Below are positions 11,546 through 25,636 of a DNA stretch of 64,000 bases, piece by piece (within the stretch, counting starts at the first letter, position 1; each line of letters opens with the position of its first letter). The notes below the pieces were generated by a model, which was not told the origin of the DNA, did not search any database, and was given only the letters and a program-made list of their open reading frames with translations. The translations under genes were made by a program, and so were the position numbers. The stretch is from Zonotrichia leucophrys gambelii. Its lineage: Eukaryota > Chordata > Aves > Passeriformes > Passerellidae. Location of the stretch: contig NC_088186.1 of assembly GCF_028769735.1 (NCBI RefSeq), forward strand, positions 8,525,001-8,589,000, given 5' to 3'.

Positions 11546-14500
11546 CTCTCCAGCTCTTTGCTTTTTAATGATGTATTTTCTGACAATTTTACAGCACTCC
11601 TCAGGAAGATGTTTAATTATGGAAATGAGGATTTAACAGCACGTTTCCTGTGAGGTCCTTGGAATACTCAATTCACAGGGACACACATTGCCCCTGTGAG
11701 CTTTTACCAGAGGTTAAACAGAGGCACAGCAGATGATTTATGAAATCATTTCAGAGCAGGATGCCTGAGTTCCAGGCCTCAGTCCTAACCATGGGACCAC
11801 ACCTTTAACCCCAAGGTTGTGGGCACTTTCTGGGATCTCTGCTGAGAGCTCAAGGTTTTGTGACAATTCCATTGGTCCATTTCTCTTGTAATGGAAAAGA
11901 CTTGAGGATGGCAGACCCTCAGTCAGGAAGGTTTTATCTCAACCCTTATTGCTGAGATATAGCTTTTCCAAGCCTGGGGAATACATTCTTTGAGAGATCT
12001 GTTCATTCCCACTCTGCAGAGACACCTTAATTCTGTTCCTCACCATTCCACTAAACTCAGATTCCTTGGCTGCCCTATTGGTTAACCTCCAACTTTACCC
12101 AGTTTAGATTTCCCCATCATTCAGCAGATCCCTGGTGAGCCAATCTAGCAATTCGTATTCCCAGATTCCATAAAGGCGATTTTATCTTCTCCAGAAAGGT
12201 CACAGCACCACAAACCAAGGCTCTGTGGTAAAGCACAGGTGAGCTCTGTGCCCCCTTTCCTGCCCATCACCTTGCACAGGACAGATCCAGAAGGAATTTG
12301 CTCCTTTCCTTATCCTGCATGAGAACCAGGATGAAAATCACACCCACGCATGTGCCACTGATGGGAATGTTAGCTGAAATATATTCTAAAAAATAAGATT
12401 ACTCCAAATGAGTATTTGTTTGGCTTTTCCAGCTCATCATTCAGAGTTTCACCTCCTCACATCCTAAAGGGAACAGATCTAATTTGTAAGAAAAACCCTT
12501 TGCTTTTTATAGATGCAGCTTTTTCATTTCCTGGGCTTTGCACCTCTAAGAAAGAGCAACATAAACCATGAGTGAGACATTACTTCAGCCAGCCTGCTCC
12601 GGGCTGCATTATTCCCTTGTACTCATTCAGCAGCATCTTTTTGCATAGTCTTATCCTTTTTTATGCCTCCAACAAAACCAGGATTTTAAAAAAACATAGT
12701 ACACAGACATATTTTTAGCTGCAGTGCCAAGGGGTCAAATCCACCAGCTGGTCTAACATGTTGTGAAGGCAAAGTGGAGTTGTCTAAGACACCAGAGCAG
12801 CACCATCAAATCCCAAACCTGAGAAATCTCAGTGTCTGTCTCCTCTGCTGCCCCTCCCCAGCTCTGCTCTCTTCCCTTTCCCCACTCTCCCAAGCTGTTT
12901 GTTTTACATCCCCAGCCAAGCTGACTCCCAGCCAAACATCCTGGGGGCAGGAGAATGTTATTTATCCCTCATTACAGCCCTTTGGTGGATAACAAGCAGA
13001 ATTTGTCTGGGGAAAAGGAGAATCCCTCTGCTTGGAGATGGTAACAAGCTGAAGGTAATTGGGCAGAGCAGGCAGCAATAAGGAGCCCTCTGGCTCCTGG
13101 ACCAGTATTTTTTGAAGTATTTTGCTGCCTGAAAATTCAGTTTGGTGTTTGAAGATGCACTGACATGTTTTACTCCCCGATGAGCACAACTCTGAGCTTT
13201 TAGAGGTGGGAGTGAACATGAAATTAATTCTCTTTTTTCTGTCCTGGGGTGCAGGAAAGCACGAGCACTGTGGGTTCACTTTGATAAATTTTCACTTAGT
13301 AATTGAAGGCCGGGTTGCTCCAGCTTTTATTAGAAAAAGGAGCAGGAATCCTTTGAAGAAATGATTGAGGTTGGTATTCTTTCCAACAGGCCATTTGGTT
13401 CAAAGCAAGCCATTACTGGTTTCAAACATTTGCAAAAAAAGATTTGTCAGGGAATTTTTTCTCAAGAATGGGAACTCCTGAAATGCTGCTGACTCCCTCT
13501 TAGCTTCCTTCTTGCTGAGTCTTCAGAATCAAATGAAAAATGGCACCTTTCAATGACAAAATATGTGTTCTGAAAAACATTTCAAGCAGTGGTACCTGTT
13601 AATTTATCATCACTTGGCTCCAGTTCTTTTATAGAGGCAACTTTTACACCTTTTTTTTTTTTTTTTTTCTGGACATCCAATGGAGAGGACAATGGAGGGA
13701 AATACTGAATGAAATGATACAAAATGAGAAGAACAAAGAGAAATATTTTCTTCTAATATTGGGGACCACGGATGCCACCAAATAACTGATTTGAAATACT
13801 GTCATTCTAATAAGTACAGTAGATATAATTTATAAATATTTAAATATCCTTGAGTGCTTACCAGTGCAAACCAGACAAGTTTTTCTTCAAGTTAAATAAA
13901 AACTGGAGTCCAATTTCAGTTTACCTCCTCCAAAATGGATCAGAAGCCCAGTTTGGTGAAGGGTTTCACTGCTGCAGAAGGTGGGTGCTGGGTCACTCCA
14001 CAGGGAGAGATGTGGGATGGTTTCTGCTCTTTGGGTGCTGCATTGTGACCCTCCTAGGTGGCATTTGCCTCATGGATAGGTGCAACTGGTGTCTGCCACA
14101 GGCCTGGCTCTGTAGAAATTTTGAAAACAGATTAAGATCTTTGTTCTGTCATCTCAGAACAAGGAATCAGTGTCTTATCCCGCTTTCCCATCTTATTCCT
14201 CACTGCTTTTCATGTCAGGCAAAAAAAAAAATTAAAAAACCAACCAAATTCAATTTATTTATTCACTTCTCAATTCTGCCTGAGCCTGTTTTTTTAAAGA
14301 CCCTTCTTTTGTGAGTTTAATCAGATGCTTGATAAGAGCAAAAGCGTTGCTAACTAACACGGGCTACAAAGCAGCCCCTTCAGGGAACACATGACCTCAT
14401 CCCCAGGATTACTCCAGCACAGCAATTCAGCCTCCAGCACACCCAAAATAAACCTTTGCAAGGAAATGCTTTATCCACCTCCCCTTGGCCAGGCATACGC

Positions 14501-15099
14501 TCTGCCAATGTCCTCCTCAGTGGCTGGGACGAAACCCGTATGGAAATTCAGATTCTGTGCTCCCAAGCAGCCTGCCCTGCTGGCTGGAGCTGCCTTTGGG
14601 CTGCTGCCCTGCAGGAGCAGCCAGCCCTGGCACAGGGATGCACTCATGGAGCTGGATTTCCCTCCCAGCTCCCTTTGTGTGTTGGGGTTTTGTTGGATGC
14701 TCGGAGCCCTGGCAGCCGGGAGCGGCTCTGTGGGGTCACACACAGCGCTCCCCAAACCCCCCCTCTGCCAAGAGGTGGCACAAATCCCTCCCTGATGGAT
14801 TGGAAGTGACACCATTGTGGTGTCTTGGAGCTCTCAAGGCCTTTAGCACCCAATATTGGACAGCACCAATATGCCAAGGATATCAAGGATACCATCCCTG
14901 CTGGTGGGTTTCCAGCCAGCTGCTTTGGGATCTCAGTCTGGGTTCAAGACTGAGCTCCTGTTACTCCTGTGAGGAAGAGGAGGATGTGGGGAGCAGCTCC
15001 CCACCTCAGCACACTTCTGCTGGACAAGGTCTCCAAGGAAATGCAGGAAGGACTCCTGCAGTTCTTGAAGTAAACCGAACTAAAAGGCAATATCCTGTT
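11546..15099. other. Non-coding stretch, no gene recognised
   Basis: Contains a poly-T run near 13,650-13,668 and random open frames. The longest (14,485-15,123) has no recognisable domain and runs into repeat sequence. Nothing else supported. Confidence 0.5.
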
Positions 15100-15930
15100 T
15101 ATGCCTTGGAAAGGCTGAGCTAGAACAGAGATTGGACAGAGCTAAAGAATAAAGCAGGGGTTTATTAAAATGCCTCAATGTGTAGCCATGATATTTTCTG
15201 AAAAATCCTTTCCTTAGGATTTTTTCTTCTGAGAAGCTGTGAGGCCTCAGGAACAAAATGTAAACATGGATTATCTGCTGCTGTGGAATGCAACAGGTGC
15301 ATCTGGGATTGGTCTCATGTGGTTGTTTCTAATTAATGCCCAATCACAGTGAGAATGATAACAAGCCTTTGTTATCATTCTTTGCTATTCTATTCTTAGC
15401 CAGCCTTCTGATGAAATCCTTTCTTCTATTCTTTTAGTATAGTTTTAATATAATATATATCATAAAATAATAAATCAAGCCTTCTGAAACATGGAGTCAA
15501 CATTCTCATCTCTCCCCGCATCCTCAGACCCCTGCGAACACCATCACTTCAATAGATCCACCCTGGGCAGCACAAGAGCCCAGCCAGGGCTGCACCCAAG
15601 ATGAACCAAAATGGTCCCAAAATGCACGGCCGGGCACGGGGTCTCTCCCTTTGATCAGTTCTGCTCCATTTGCACCTTGCAGTTCATTGTCCCATTCCAG
15701 CTTTAGACCAGGCAGTCCCACCCTGCTTGTTTTTCTCTCTCCAGCCCTCGGTGTTTGTGCTCTTGGGGCTGAGATTTGGATCATTTGTCCTTGGTGCCCA
15801 GCTGGAGCAGGAATTGTTTTGTCTCCCTGCTCTGTGCACAGAGCTCACCATCCCCTGATGTGAACCCAGACCCACCCACTAAAGCAGCACAGAATGTGAA
15901 AAATATAAATTCTAAAACCTGAGGCATCAC
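15100..15930 (-). mobile_element. Older LTR-like element, interrupted by a younger LTR
   Basis: The flanks of the young LTR at 15,181-15,548 appear to be two halves of one older element on the minus strand. The left part has a minus-strand AATAAA signal just after the junction, and the right part (15,549 to about 15,930) reads as a dispersed LTR-type sequence, by recognition rather than alignment. Outer edges are approximate and no target duplication for the older element was confirmed. Confidence 0.55.
15181..15548 (+). mobile_element. Solo LTR, family 1, copy 1
   Basis: About 368 bp beginning TGTAGCC, containing the block AATAATAAATCAAGCCTTCT, and ending near CACCATCACT. Flanks TCAATG (15,175-15,180) and TCAATA (15,549-15,554) match at five of six bases and fit a 6-bp target-site duplication. 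Two other copies of this LTR occur in the window. A 6-bp duplication is typical of class II (beta/ERVK-like) endogenous retroviruses; the family name is not established. No internal viral genes are present. Confidence 0.85.
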
Positions 15931-16829
15931 TGTCAAGTCCCAAGCTGGAGACCTGCTTTAAGCCCCATTATCCCTAGTCAGGAGCTCATAACCATGCTGG
16001 AAGGCAGCACATCTGTGGCTCACACTGAGATGTATCATTTATTTGTTTCTAATTATGCACATTTAGCAGCAAATTACATGAAAGATTAAACACCACATTA
16101 CGAGTGTGGTCTGATTAATTCTGCACCATGCTTTTAAGTCACTCAGCAATTACCTCCACTCATTTTAAACACAGATAATTTTATTAAATCTGGTGGTACC
16201 AAAAATGAATTAAGAGCTTTGGATTCCTGTTTTTAGTGTGGTCTCTTCCCGAGGCTGGCTGCCTATATATAATTATTACATAATGCAACATTGGATGCTT
16301 CTCATTTAAACAACAGCTGAAATAGCTGCAAGGCTCTGACACGAGCCAAGGCAAGCTGGATACCACAGGGTTCAGCAGATGCCACTTCCTTGGCTCTGCT
16401 CCTGGAAATGTGAATTCTTCATCGTGCTTGGGATACCTGTTGGGGAGAGATGTTGTAAAGCCTCAAGGATTGAGTTTATTCTACAAATGATTGGCCTGAA
16501 GAGTAAGTACTGCCCTAAACACCACAGTGGTGGTGTCAGAACAGGTCTGCTCCTGCCAGGCTGTGCCATTTCCAAAGGTCTCCTTTCCCCTTTTTTCCAT
16601 CAATCTTGTGCCCATCTGTGACCTATTTATGTCAGAATTCAGGACATCCCTCTGGCTGTCCTGGATTGCCAGAACCCCTGCCAGGGGGCTCAGAGACCTT
16701 GGCACAAAGCCCAAGACACCTGTGGCTTTGATTATGACCCATGGAAAAAATTACCAACCTTATATGAGGATCTGCAAGCCACGAAAGTTTAAGTAGAATA
16801 ATAATTAGTTTGTCATTGGGTGAAAAATA
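15931..16829. other. Non-coding stretch, nothing recognised
   Basis: AT-rich sequence without open frames of interest or recognised repeats. Confidence 0.5.
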
Positions 16830-17218
16830 GATTTTTTTGGGGTTTTAGAATGGGGGTTCAGGGGACAAGATGGAGGAATCTGGGCATGCCCAGCCTTTCT
16901 TCTTCTTCTTCTTCTTGGCCTCCATCTTCTGCTGTGATGTTGGCACTCACAGATTGGTTTAGAGTAGAAGCTCACTGTCTAACATAGGTGATAGGTATTG
17001 GAAAGTTATGGTAAATAATGTACATGTAATTTTTAGTATAAAAAGATAACACTACCCTGAGGGTGGCCAGAGTGCCTCTGTCTGACCTGCTGAACAGACC
17101 TCAGCAGGCCAGAGAAAGAATTTTATACATAAGAAACAATAAACAACCTTGAAAATGAGAATAGAAGAGTTCTGACTCCTTCTTCGACTGCCAGGCTGGG
17201 AAAAGAGACTTTCTAACA
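16830..17218 (+). mobile_element. Probable LTR
   Basis: The layout is LTR-like: a CTT microsatellite (about 16,897-16,918), a TATA-like TATAAAAAG near 17,038, a polyadenylation signal AATAAACAACC near 17,136, and an end at TTCTAACA. I could not find a target-site duplication, so the borders are approximate and the sequence after 17,218 could include remnants of an internal region. The family assignment (ERVL-like in birds) is from memory only. Confidence 0.55.
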
Positions 17219-18606
17219 CATCTTGGGGTCATCCTGACCAGCAGAAGACCCAAGATATTTAGAGGGTGGCTGTGATAAACCTTATAAACCTGTAGGCACT
17301 TGGCTTCTCTTATTTAACAGCCTTGGGGCTACCTCTAATCCAGGTGATATATCAAAAGAATTAAGAATTCTAGCATGAAGAGCATGATAGAGTTTATGTA
17401 GAAAAACTGAGAGCAGAGGAAGTCTTTTCATAGGGGTAAACTGAAGAATCTTTCTAGAGCAGTTGGAAGCATAGAATTAGGAAGTTTGGTTGTTTGTACT
17501 TTGTTTAGACTTATTAGAAATCAGGATGAGAACTGACTGGGCTGAAATGGCAGAGCTGAGGGATGGTCTCAGCTCTCCCAGGTCCCAGCTCGGTGCCATT
17601 TCCACATTCCTGGCTCTCCCCCGAGCTCTTGTGCTTTGCTCCTGATGGAATAGAAATAGCAATGGATGTTCAGGCAGCATTTCTTTGCTTTTCCTCATCA
17701 TCAGCCAGGTAATTCCTAAGAAACATAAATCAGCAAAGCCTGTAGGACCCAGAAACTGGAAGGCACCTCTTGATTCCTGGGTTCCATATCCTGTTATTGC
17801 ATCCCATAATCTGTTTTTCACTTCTCTTTAATTATTGCATGTGTTCAGCAGTCATTTTCTCCCAGCTGTATCTCTGCTTTTCATTTAATTCATGAAATTT
17901 GCTCAATATATTCAATATTTCATTGATTAAAGGTGTCGCTGGAATAAGACCACCTCCAATTTTTACTCTGCTTTGAAAAAGAGCCAAACTCATTGTTTAG
18001 TTTGGAAAATTCTGTTCTCTCTCTGAGATCCTGAACAAGGATAGACCTGGGGAGATTTTCCATGGCTAAGAGAACAAAACATCTGAAACAAAAGTAGTGT
18101 GTAATGGAATAATCATGGTAATTTACCTCAAAATGGTCACTGTACAACAGAAGGTTTAGTCTCTCATGAGTCTCCTTTTATGCTTATCATTCAGAATTTA
18201 TCAGAGCTCTTTCACATTTTATGGATGTTGGCTGCAGTGGATTATTTCTCCTTCCCTCTTTGTGGCACTGTCATGTTGATAGCTTTGAAATATGAGCCTT
18301 TGCTAAATTCTAAATTGTACACAAAGCAATTAATTAAAATTCCTTCCAAAACAGCCCTGGCAAAGCCCTGGCAGTGCTGCTTTCCAGCCAAGGTGGAATG
18401 GGTGGAGGCTAAAATGCATCCAAGTTGTTTTATTTCATGATGGTGTGCAGTAGGATCTGTGAAACAGAGACCTTACAGCTTCCCCAAAACAGGAATATCA
18501 CCTAAGAGCTGCAGCCAAAGGTGAAAACTGAGCTGGAGTGAAGAGTTCACGCTTAGCTCAGTGACATGTAATGCAGAATCTCAGGGGCTGCACAGGGCAA
18601 AAAGTA
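17219..18606. other. Non-coding stretch, possible retroelement remnant at its start
   Basis: The first few hundred bases might be internal remnants of the LTR element that ends at 17,218, but no retroviral protein can be read. The rest shows nothing. Confidence 0.35.
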
Positions 18607-18612
18607 CCCATG

Positions 18613-18995
18613 TGTTGCAGACATCTTTTATTAAAAATCTTTTCTTTAAGATTTTTCCTCTTGAGAAGCTGAGAAGCCTCAAGAACAAAATGTAAATATT
18701 TATTATCTGCTGGTGTGGAATGCAACAAGTAGATCTTTGATTAACCCATCTTAGATGTTTGTAATTTATGGCCAATCACAGCCCAGCTGGACTGGACAGA
18801 GAGCAGAGCCACAAACCTTTGTTATCATTCTTTTCTATTCTATTCTTAGCTAGCCTTCTGATGAAATCCTTTCTTCTATTGTTTTAGTATAATTTAATAT
18901 AATATATATAATAAAATAATAAATCAGCCTTCTGAAACATGGAGTCAGATCCTCATCTCGTCCCTCATCCAAGAACCTCTGTGAACACCATCACA
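18613..18995 (+). mobile_element. Solo LTR, family 1, copy 2
   Basis: About 383 bp, starting TGTTGCAGACATC and ending CACCATCACA, clearly the same family as the copies at 15,181 and 44,916. It is bounded by perfect 6-bp direct repeats CCCATG at 18,607-18,612 and 18,996-19,001. That is the expected footprint of a solo LTR left by recombination between the two ends of a provirus. No viral gene remains. Confidence 0.92.
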
Positions 18996-19001
18996 CCCAT
19001 G

Positions 19002-22000
19002 AATTGTTTTAATTGTTTAATTGCAGTTCTTTGAAAGAGTCTGAGGTACAAATGTGATCACAGGACCTCTCATATGATTTCAGATAATCTAAAATTCCTG
19101 TTGTTTTCATGACTAATTCCAGTGGCATGGTCAAAGCCCTTGGAATGGATGACGGATACATTGAAAACTGTCATGTGTGACAGCTCAGGAGTCAATCCTG
19201 AATTAACTGTGCAGAGCAGCTCCCATCTCTGCACTCAGAGTGTTCTGGGTCATGTCTGTCCTCAGTCCCAGAGTTGCACTGCCCTGAAATGTGCAGTGCC
19301 AGCACCAGATGGGACACAGGTGGCATCCAGAGCCCTGAGCTGTGGCTGCTCACCCACATCAAACACAAACTTCTGGTTTGTCCTGGAATGAGAAGGATTC
19401 AAGTCACAAAGGCAGGCACATCCAGAGGAAAATGTGCTTTTAAAAGCCATAAATGCCTTCTGGGAGGTGTTTGAACCACTGTGGTGGGACTCAGCAAAGC
19501 TGCATCAGCTTCCACTGGCTTGCAGTGGGTAAAATACCTCAGAAAAAAGAGCAGAGGCTCTTGGGGAGCTTGGGAATCTCAGTGACAGCCTCTCCATGTC
19601 CTAGTTTTCTGTATTTAAAGTGGACTCTGCTTTGTTTATCCATTTTAATTCAAAAAAGAGGCTCTTTGCCTTCCTCCAGCACATGTGGATGCCATGAGGC
19701 TCCTATTGTAAGGCTGTGGACATCACTGAGTCCCTTCTGTGACAGAAAAAGTGGATTTGTGTCACTTGTGTTCCTACACTTCAACTCCTCTCATTGAACA
19801 ATTTTTAAATCTTCCTTCCAGTTGTTTCCTCTCTGCCCCTTTTTCCATGGAGTTTTTACAGAGGATGCTTTCTTGATTTTTCCCTCTTTTTCACTCTCAT
19901 TGCATTCCCACAACCATTTTGGTTAATGATTATCTCCCTTTGTCATTTCAAGGAAGAGCTTTAGTCTGAAATATGGCATAGGTGGGGTGGCAAAGGCTTT
20001 TTATTCAGGGCTTTCACATTTTGCTATTTATTAAAGGGAGGTCACCAAGCCTGGATCTATAATTTTGTGTGGGCTTCCCAGATGTAGGATTTCTTATCCA
20101 GAAAACTGTAGAGCATTTGCTGGGTGCTTATTCTTTGTGACCTGGCCATGGAGGTAGAAGTAAAGTTGTTTGACTATAAATTCAAGGTAAGTTCTCAGCC
20201 TGGAAGCTGGATGGATTCCTGCTTATCACTTTGCACTATCTGTTAGAGAAAAATACAATCAGCTTCCTCCTCTCCGCTTTGAAAGTTATGACCCTCTTTT
20301 CACCTCTTTTTGCAGCTGATGTAAGACTTTGAAGAAAATTCCTGAATTATGAAAATTTCCCTTTGGAGCTTCACACCCTCAGGGCCTGCTCATATATGTG
20401 GGGTGTAATTGGGGCTGGAACAATTGCCACACTTCTCTGCACACATATTCTCTGGGAGCCTTGGGGAACACAGTGGATTTTCTGAATTACTCTAAATTCA
20501 GCTGCCTTAAAATTCTTCTCCTTAGAATGTAAATGTGTAAATAAAGAAGAAGTGGGTGGGGAAAAAAGAAGGCGACAATTTGTCTTTGATCATTTCAGCT
20601 GAAAAGATTCAGGCCTGATGCCTTAGGACTGTTATGAATTTCTGCTCTCTACTGTGATTTAATGGAGTTTGACCTGCACTGAGCGTCCCTGCTGATTCCT
20701 TCACCCTGTTGGAATTGAAAATGGAAAGAAAATTATTTTCTGCCATTATGACCAGCAGTGAAAGATGATCAAGTCAGGGCCGTTCATGTTTTGGCCTGAC
20801 ACGTCAAAACTTCCAGGTCCCCCCACCCCCTTGCTTTGAGAACATTTCAATTGATTTCAGATTTAATCTGCTTTTTCTGGAGAAGATTCCCAGAGTCTTT
20901 ACCAAGTCAGGGTCGTGGTAAAACCAGCTCAGCACTCTGGTTTTGAGGGGTTGCACTTTTTGAGGCCTTGCCTTGTGAAAATGCCCTCTGGTCTCAATTT
21001 ATGAGTCCTGTGGAACAGCACTGCTGGCATTCCTTGCAGAAAACACCCCATTTACCCATGTCTGCACACAGGGAATGGTATCAATAACCCCAGGAGATGA
21101 TAACTCTTTTGTCTTGGTGGCAGTACATGAGGAGAGGGCAGTGATAACACCACACATGCCCTGCTGGGCACTCCAGGCCGCAGGGAACACACAGCTCCCT
21201 CCTTGGTGGAAACCCTGGAAACTTGAATTTCCTGCAGTTAATAGATCACAGAGAACTGTTTTGGGGTTAGCAATTTACAAACCTCAAAATGCTCCTTGCT
21301 GTGTTCCCTGGAGAGGGCTTTGGCTCTTCTCCAGCTGAGCCTTCCTCCCTGTCACAACCCAGCCTGCTGCTAATTTACCCAGATTTTAACAAGATGTGCT
21401 TGAATCCACTATGGTGCTGACAATATTTGATCCCCTCCTGCTGAAATGTAGGAAGTATCTGCTTAGACAGGAATTATTTCCTTTTTTTTTCGCCCCCCTC
21501 TCTTTTTTCCCTGCCATTTCCATGTCTAATTTCCAAGTCATGACATGTAGAGGGTGTCTGAGCAAATCTAATCAGCCTTCTGCCTTCGTTAGGAAGGACA
21601 GCTGAGATGGAGTTTTTAACACCTCCATTCCTTCCTTGCTGCAATCTGTTTTGATTAAAATTGCACAGGGCTCTCATCTGCATATTTATCATTCCACATA
21701 CCCACAAATCATCTCACAATTCTGCCACTCCTGAACGTTTCAGGAGAGACTGGAGTGCTACACCAGGACTTTAAAGTATGCAGACATTAATTTAGTTTCT
21801 CACACCTGCTGCTTTCCAGCAAATATGGCTTTGGGGAAGGGAAATATTCATGCATTACCTTTGCTTAGTATTCCCCAGGAGTCAGGATTCCTGGGGTTTT
21901 TTTTCAAGATTGACTGAAAATTTCCTATTAAGAAACAAATTTCTAATTAAATGGAAAGGTCCTGGAAAAGTTCTAATGCTGGGAGGGGGCAAGGGGAATG

Positions 22001-25000
22001 GGGGATGTCTAAACAAAGAAATGGCCCTTTTTAATAACATTTTTTCAGCTTTTTACAGCCAGACTGTGACATGCTTTCAAATCTTCAGATGAAAGGGCTG
22101 CAGTGGAAATGAAAATTATTCCTTCTTTGTGTGCTATTGACAGTCCACCTTACCTCCACCTCATATGTCCCCAGGCAGTGATCAAGTTTTTAAGGAGTGT
22201 TTTCTAGAAACAGCCCTTTTCTGCTCTTTGGTTAAAATCTAACTTTTAAAGTTAATATTCATATAAGAAAACTCTTTTTTTACCTGAATCTCCTTTTGTC
22301 CCAGCTGGTACTGCAGAGATGCTACGATTTGCTTCTCAATTCATAATCTCTATTTTTTAATCAGATATTTAAGTTGTGCGAGAGGCCACAACTCATTTTT
22401 TTCTTATTTAAATTGGAGTTGTGCCTAGGGGAGCAGGAGAGCAGGAGATAACTCTTGCCCAGGGAGGGTGGGAAGGTGCCAGTGACCAGATGGGGAGAAC
22501 ACAAGCTCTGGATTTATCATCCTGCATGACAAGCAGAAAGTTTTGCAGATCATCCACATCATCATGTCCAGGATTTTCGTAGTCAGGGTGGCAGGAAGAT
22601 CTGAGGGCACAGCTCATTAGGATGATAGGTGTTCTCTGTTAGACAAAATATTTGTAAAACTAAACACACTCTGCGTCATACAAACCTGAGAGATGTCAGC
22701 CATCGACCAGCTCCTCTTACAGACCACAAGGCCAAACTCATGCTGGGAAGGGTCATTTTCTGCCAACCCTTGATGCAAGACTTTTTAGGTGCCCCTAAAT
22801 AATCCAGCAGCTGATGTCTACAAAAAAATATCAAGATGATTTCTCCAAGAGGCAGGTTTAAAATACAATCTACAAGAGCTGCTCTGAAGGGAAGAGGAGG
22901 GAAAATGAAGGGACAGCAGAGCCTGGCAGTGATTGTGGCTTCATTTCTCTCCTGCTCCTGGGTGGTCGGTTGTGGTCAGAGCTGTTGTTTGGATGTGTCT
23001 GAGGAGCTGGAGAGAAGGATGTCCTCTTTGTTCTCCCAGCCAAAACCATGGCTGATGTATAAAGAACTGGAGGAGGGTGTCTTGTTTTGTAGATGTCAGA
23101 TGCAGGAGTGGAGCTCAGCTAACCATGCTGGGCCCGTGGCGGATGGGATGGGAAACACCTGATGGGGATGGATTAGCTCAGACATCACACCAGGTGCCAA
23201 AGCACAGGGGTCACAGAGCAAGCAAGAAATGCTGCTCCTAGACCACCACAGTGCTTCTCCAGAAACTTCAAAAGGATGTCAGCCCAGACATGTTAATTCT
23301 TCCAGTTTCATCTGTGAGCTGAGAGGTTTGGCTGCTTCTAAAGCAGCAAGTGTCCTCTCAGAGTCCTGGGGTTCATGTGGCTTTCCCCAGTAGTGAAGGT
23401 GACAGTGACAGTGGCTCTTGCCAGAGCAGGTTTGTCATTTTCCAGGCATATTAAAGAAATTACAGTTTGTGCCATGATTAAGTGATTTGTCAGCAGAAAA
23501 AAAGTGCAATTTCCTTGGTTTGGGCAAGGGCCGTATTCCTGTGAGTTGGGATTTCCAGAAGCCATAAGGAAATGGATGCTCAACTTTCACTAAAATTCAG
23601 CGAGAATGAGATGCAGAGCTGCCTCCAGTTTGTTCCATTTTCCATTGGTGATCCATCTGTCAAGCAGCCTGTCCCTTTAGTGACTACTTGAGGGTCAGGC
23701 ATCAGTTTTAGCTGTATGATCTTGTCCTGGGGCAAAAAGTGAATTGCAGCACATAGAATTGCATGAGAAGCACTTTGCAAAGCCAAAGTGGGAGTGCTAG
23801 AGACTAAAATCCCACTTTAAATACAGTCCTGAGCACATTTCATGAACTGGCAACCCAGTTTAGGGATTGAGTCAGAAATGAGACCTGGACCATGTCTGTC
23901 TCTGTTATTCTTTATTAATAACTTTGTGATCTCTTCTGGTGCAGACAGGGCTTGCAGAAATATTTGAGCAAATGGGGTAAGTGTTAGAAATGCCTTAAAG
24001 CTGAATGGTTTTCCGTAACAAGGAAAAAACCTTCCCTGCTCCTTGTTTACTTCTGATTTATTCCCCAGTAAAAAGGGGTGAAATTTGCCCATTCCCTACT
24101 AAACCCACTAAACTCCAGTGAAGTGTCTGATGTGTTATTGTCATTCCCTCACAAAAGCAGCTGGGATAGCATGGAGAAAAACAATCCCATCACTTTGGGG
24201 GAATCAGAAGGGTGGAAGAGGCTGGTCTCTCATCTGACAAATAAATTAGCATCAAAACCATGATGTTTAGAGAATAAATTGCTGTTTCCTCCATTACTGG
24301 CATTTCATAGCTTGCAACCACTGAAAGCAGTCACTGATCTAACCATTAAACCAAGCTCTTCTGGGAGAGGGAAGGAAAACAAATGCAGAGATGACATTTA
24401 TTAGGTGTGCTTGTTCAGGCAGTGCATTACTGCTCTGGCTCCTCACTCTACGTGCTGAGGGGCTGATCCTGCATGGAAGTGAATGGATGTCTTTGCACTC
24501 CCCTGGCTCACTCCACTGAAAAGGAACAGGCACAGACTGAGAAGGAAGAGGAAATAGTGGAGCTAATTGAAAGGAATGAGTTTCAGGAAGAGCTGTAGAG
24601 CCCAGCCAGGTGCTTGTAACTGTACACGAGTTATTGTGCTATAGCTGAGATCAGGCAGTGGGAAATGCTGCCTGATGGAAAGGGACATTGCCTGCTAAAA
24701 AGGCATTTTTATACATGTAGTTTTATTGCTGTCTCTCTTGTTGGAGTCTCTGCTTCTCTTGTGCCTCACTACTTTCCTACTAAAATATCCCTGTGATACA
24801 AGCACTGACACCAGAACCTTCCACCTGCAGAGACTTCCATTTATCTTCATGCTCTTGATAAATCATCACATAGTGGAACTTACTATGGAGCTATTGGAGT
24901 TCAGATTCCACAGCAATCTTAGAGTAATTTAAAACATATAGAAAAGGGATGGAATGAGCTTGGTGGTGTTGATGCACTTTTTGACAATGTCTCAAGTTTC

Positions 25001-25636
25001 TTACATGGTCCAACCTTAAGCAGCCTTCAAGCAGTGGAGGGATGAAGGAAATGCAGAATTTAACATTGGTTAAATTGTAACAGAACACGTATTTATTTCA
25101 TCTACCTCTGTATTCAGTTGACTTGAGACTCAGCAGGCATCTTTGCCCCAGTCTTCTGCTTGAGGCATTTGAATTTTCTACAACCCAGAGTATTTGCTCT
25201 AACCTGGAAATAACAGCAGCTTTCTTCATGTCTGGTGGGATTTCCTTCAGAATCACACTGAGATCCTGGAAAACAACTGTTATTATACATCAGAGCAAGC
25301 TCAACAGTGAAGTGTGATGGTCCTGTGGTAGAAATTCAACATTCTGATGTAAAATAGAAAACCTAAAATAGCTGAAGTACTAAAACACTGGAACGTATTT
25401 GCAGGTGTTTAATACTAGACAAAAAATAACAAGTGGAAGCAAAACACAAAAGAAAGGTAAAGAACAAAAGAAACAAGCATTTAAATTTTTATTACTGTAC
25501 TGTGCATTATCAATTTGAATTAGATCTGGAGTTCAGCTGTGTAAAACCTAAATGTGTTGTAGAGCCAAATGTGTTGTTTTCTGAGGATGCAGCACATGAG
25601 CAGTGTCACACCTTTGCTGGGTGGTGTAGCTGCTTT
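19002..25636. other. Non-coding stretch, no gene recognised
   Basis: About 6.6 kb with only short random open frames and no clear repeat. Since the first coding exon of TNC follows, this is probably TNC intron 1. The non-coding first exon should be GC-rich by analogy with mammals; none was recognised here, so it probably lies left of the window. Confidence 0.45.

Noticed and set aside
14485..15123. A 212-codon plus-strand open frame
   Set aside because: Rich in W, P and C with no domain; three overlapping frames are open in the same region, and it ends in repeat sequence.
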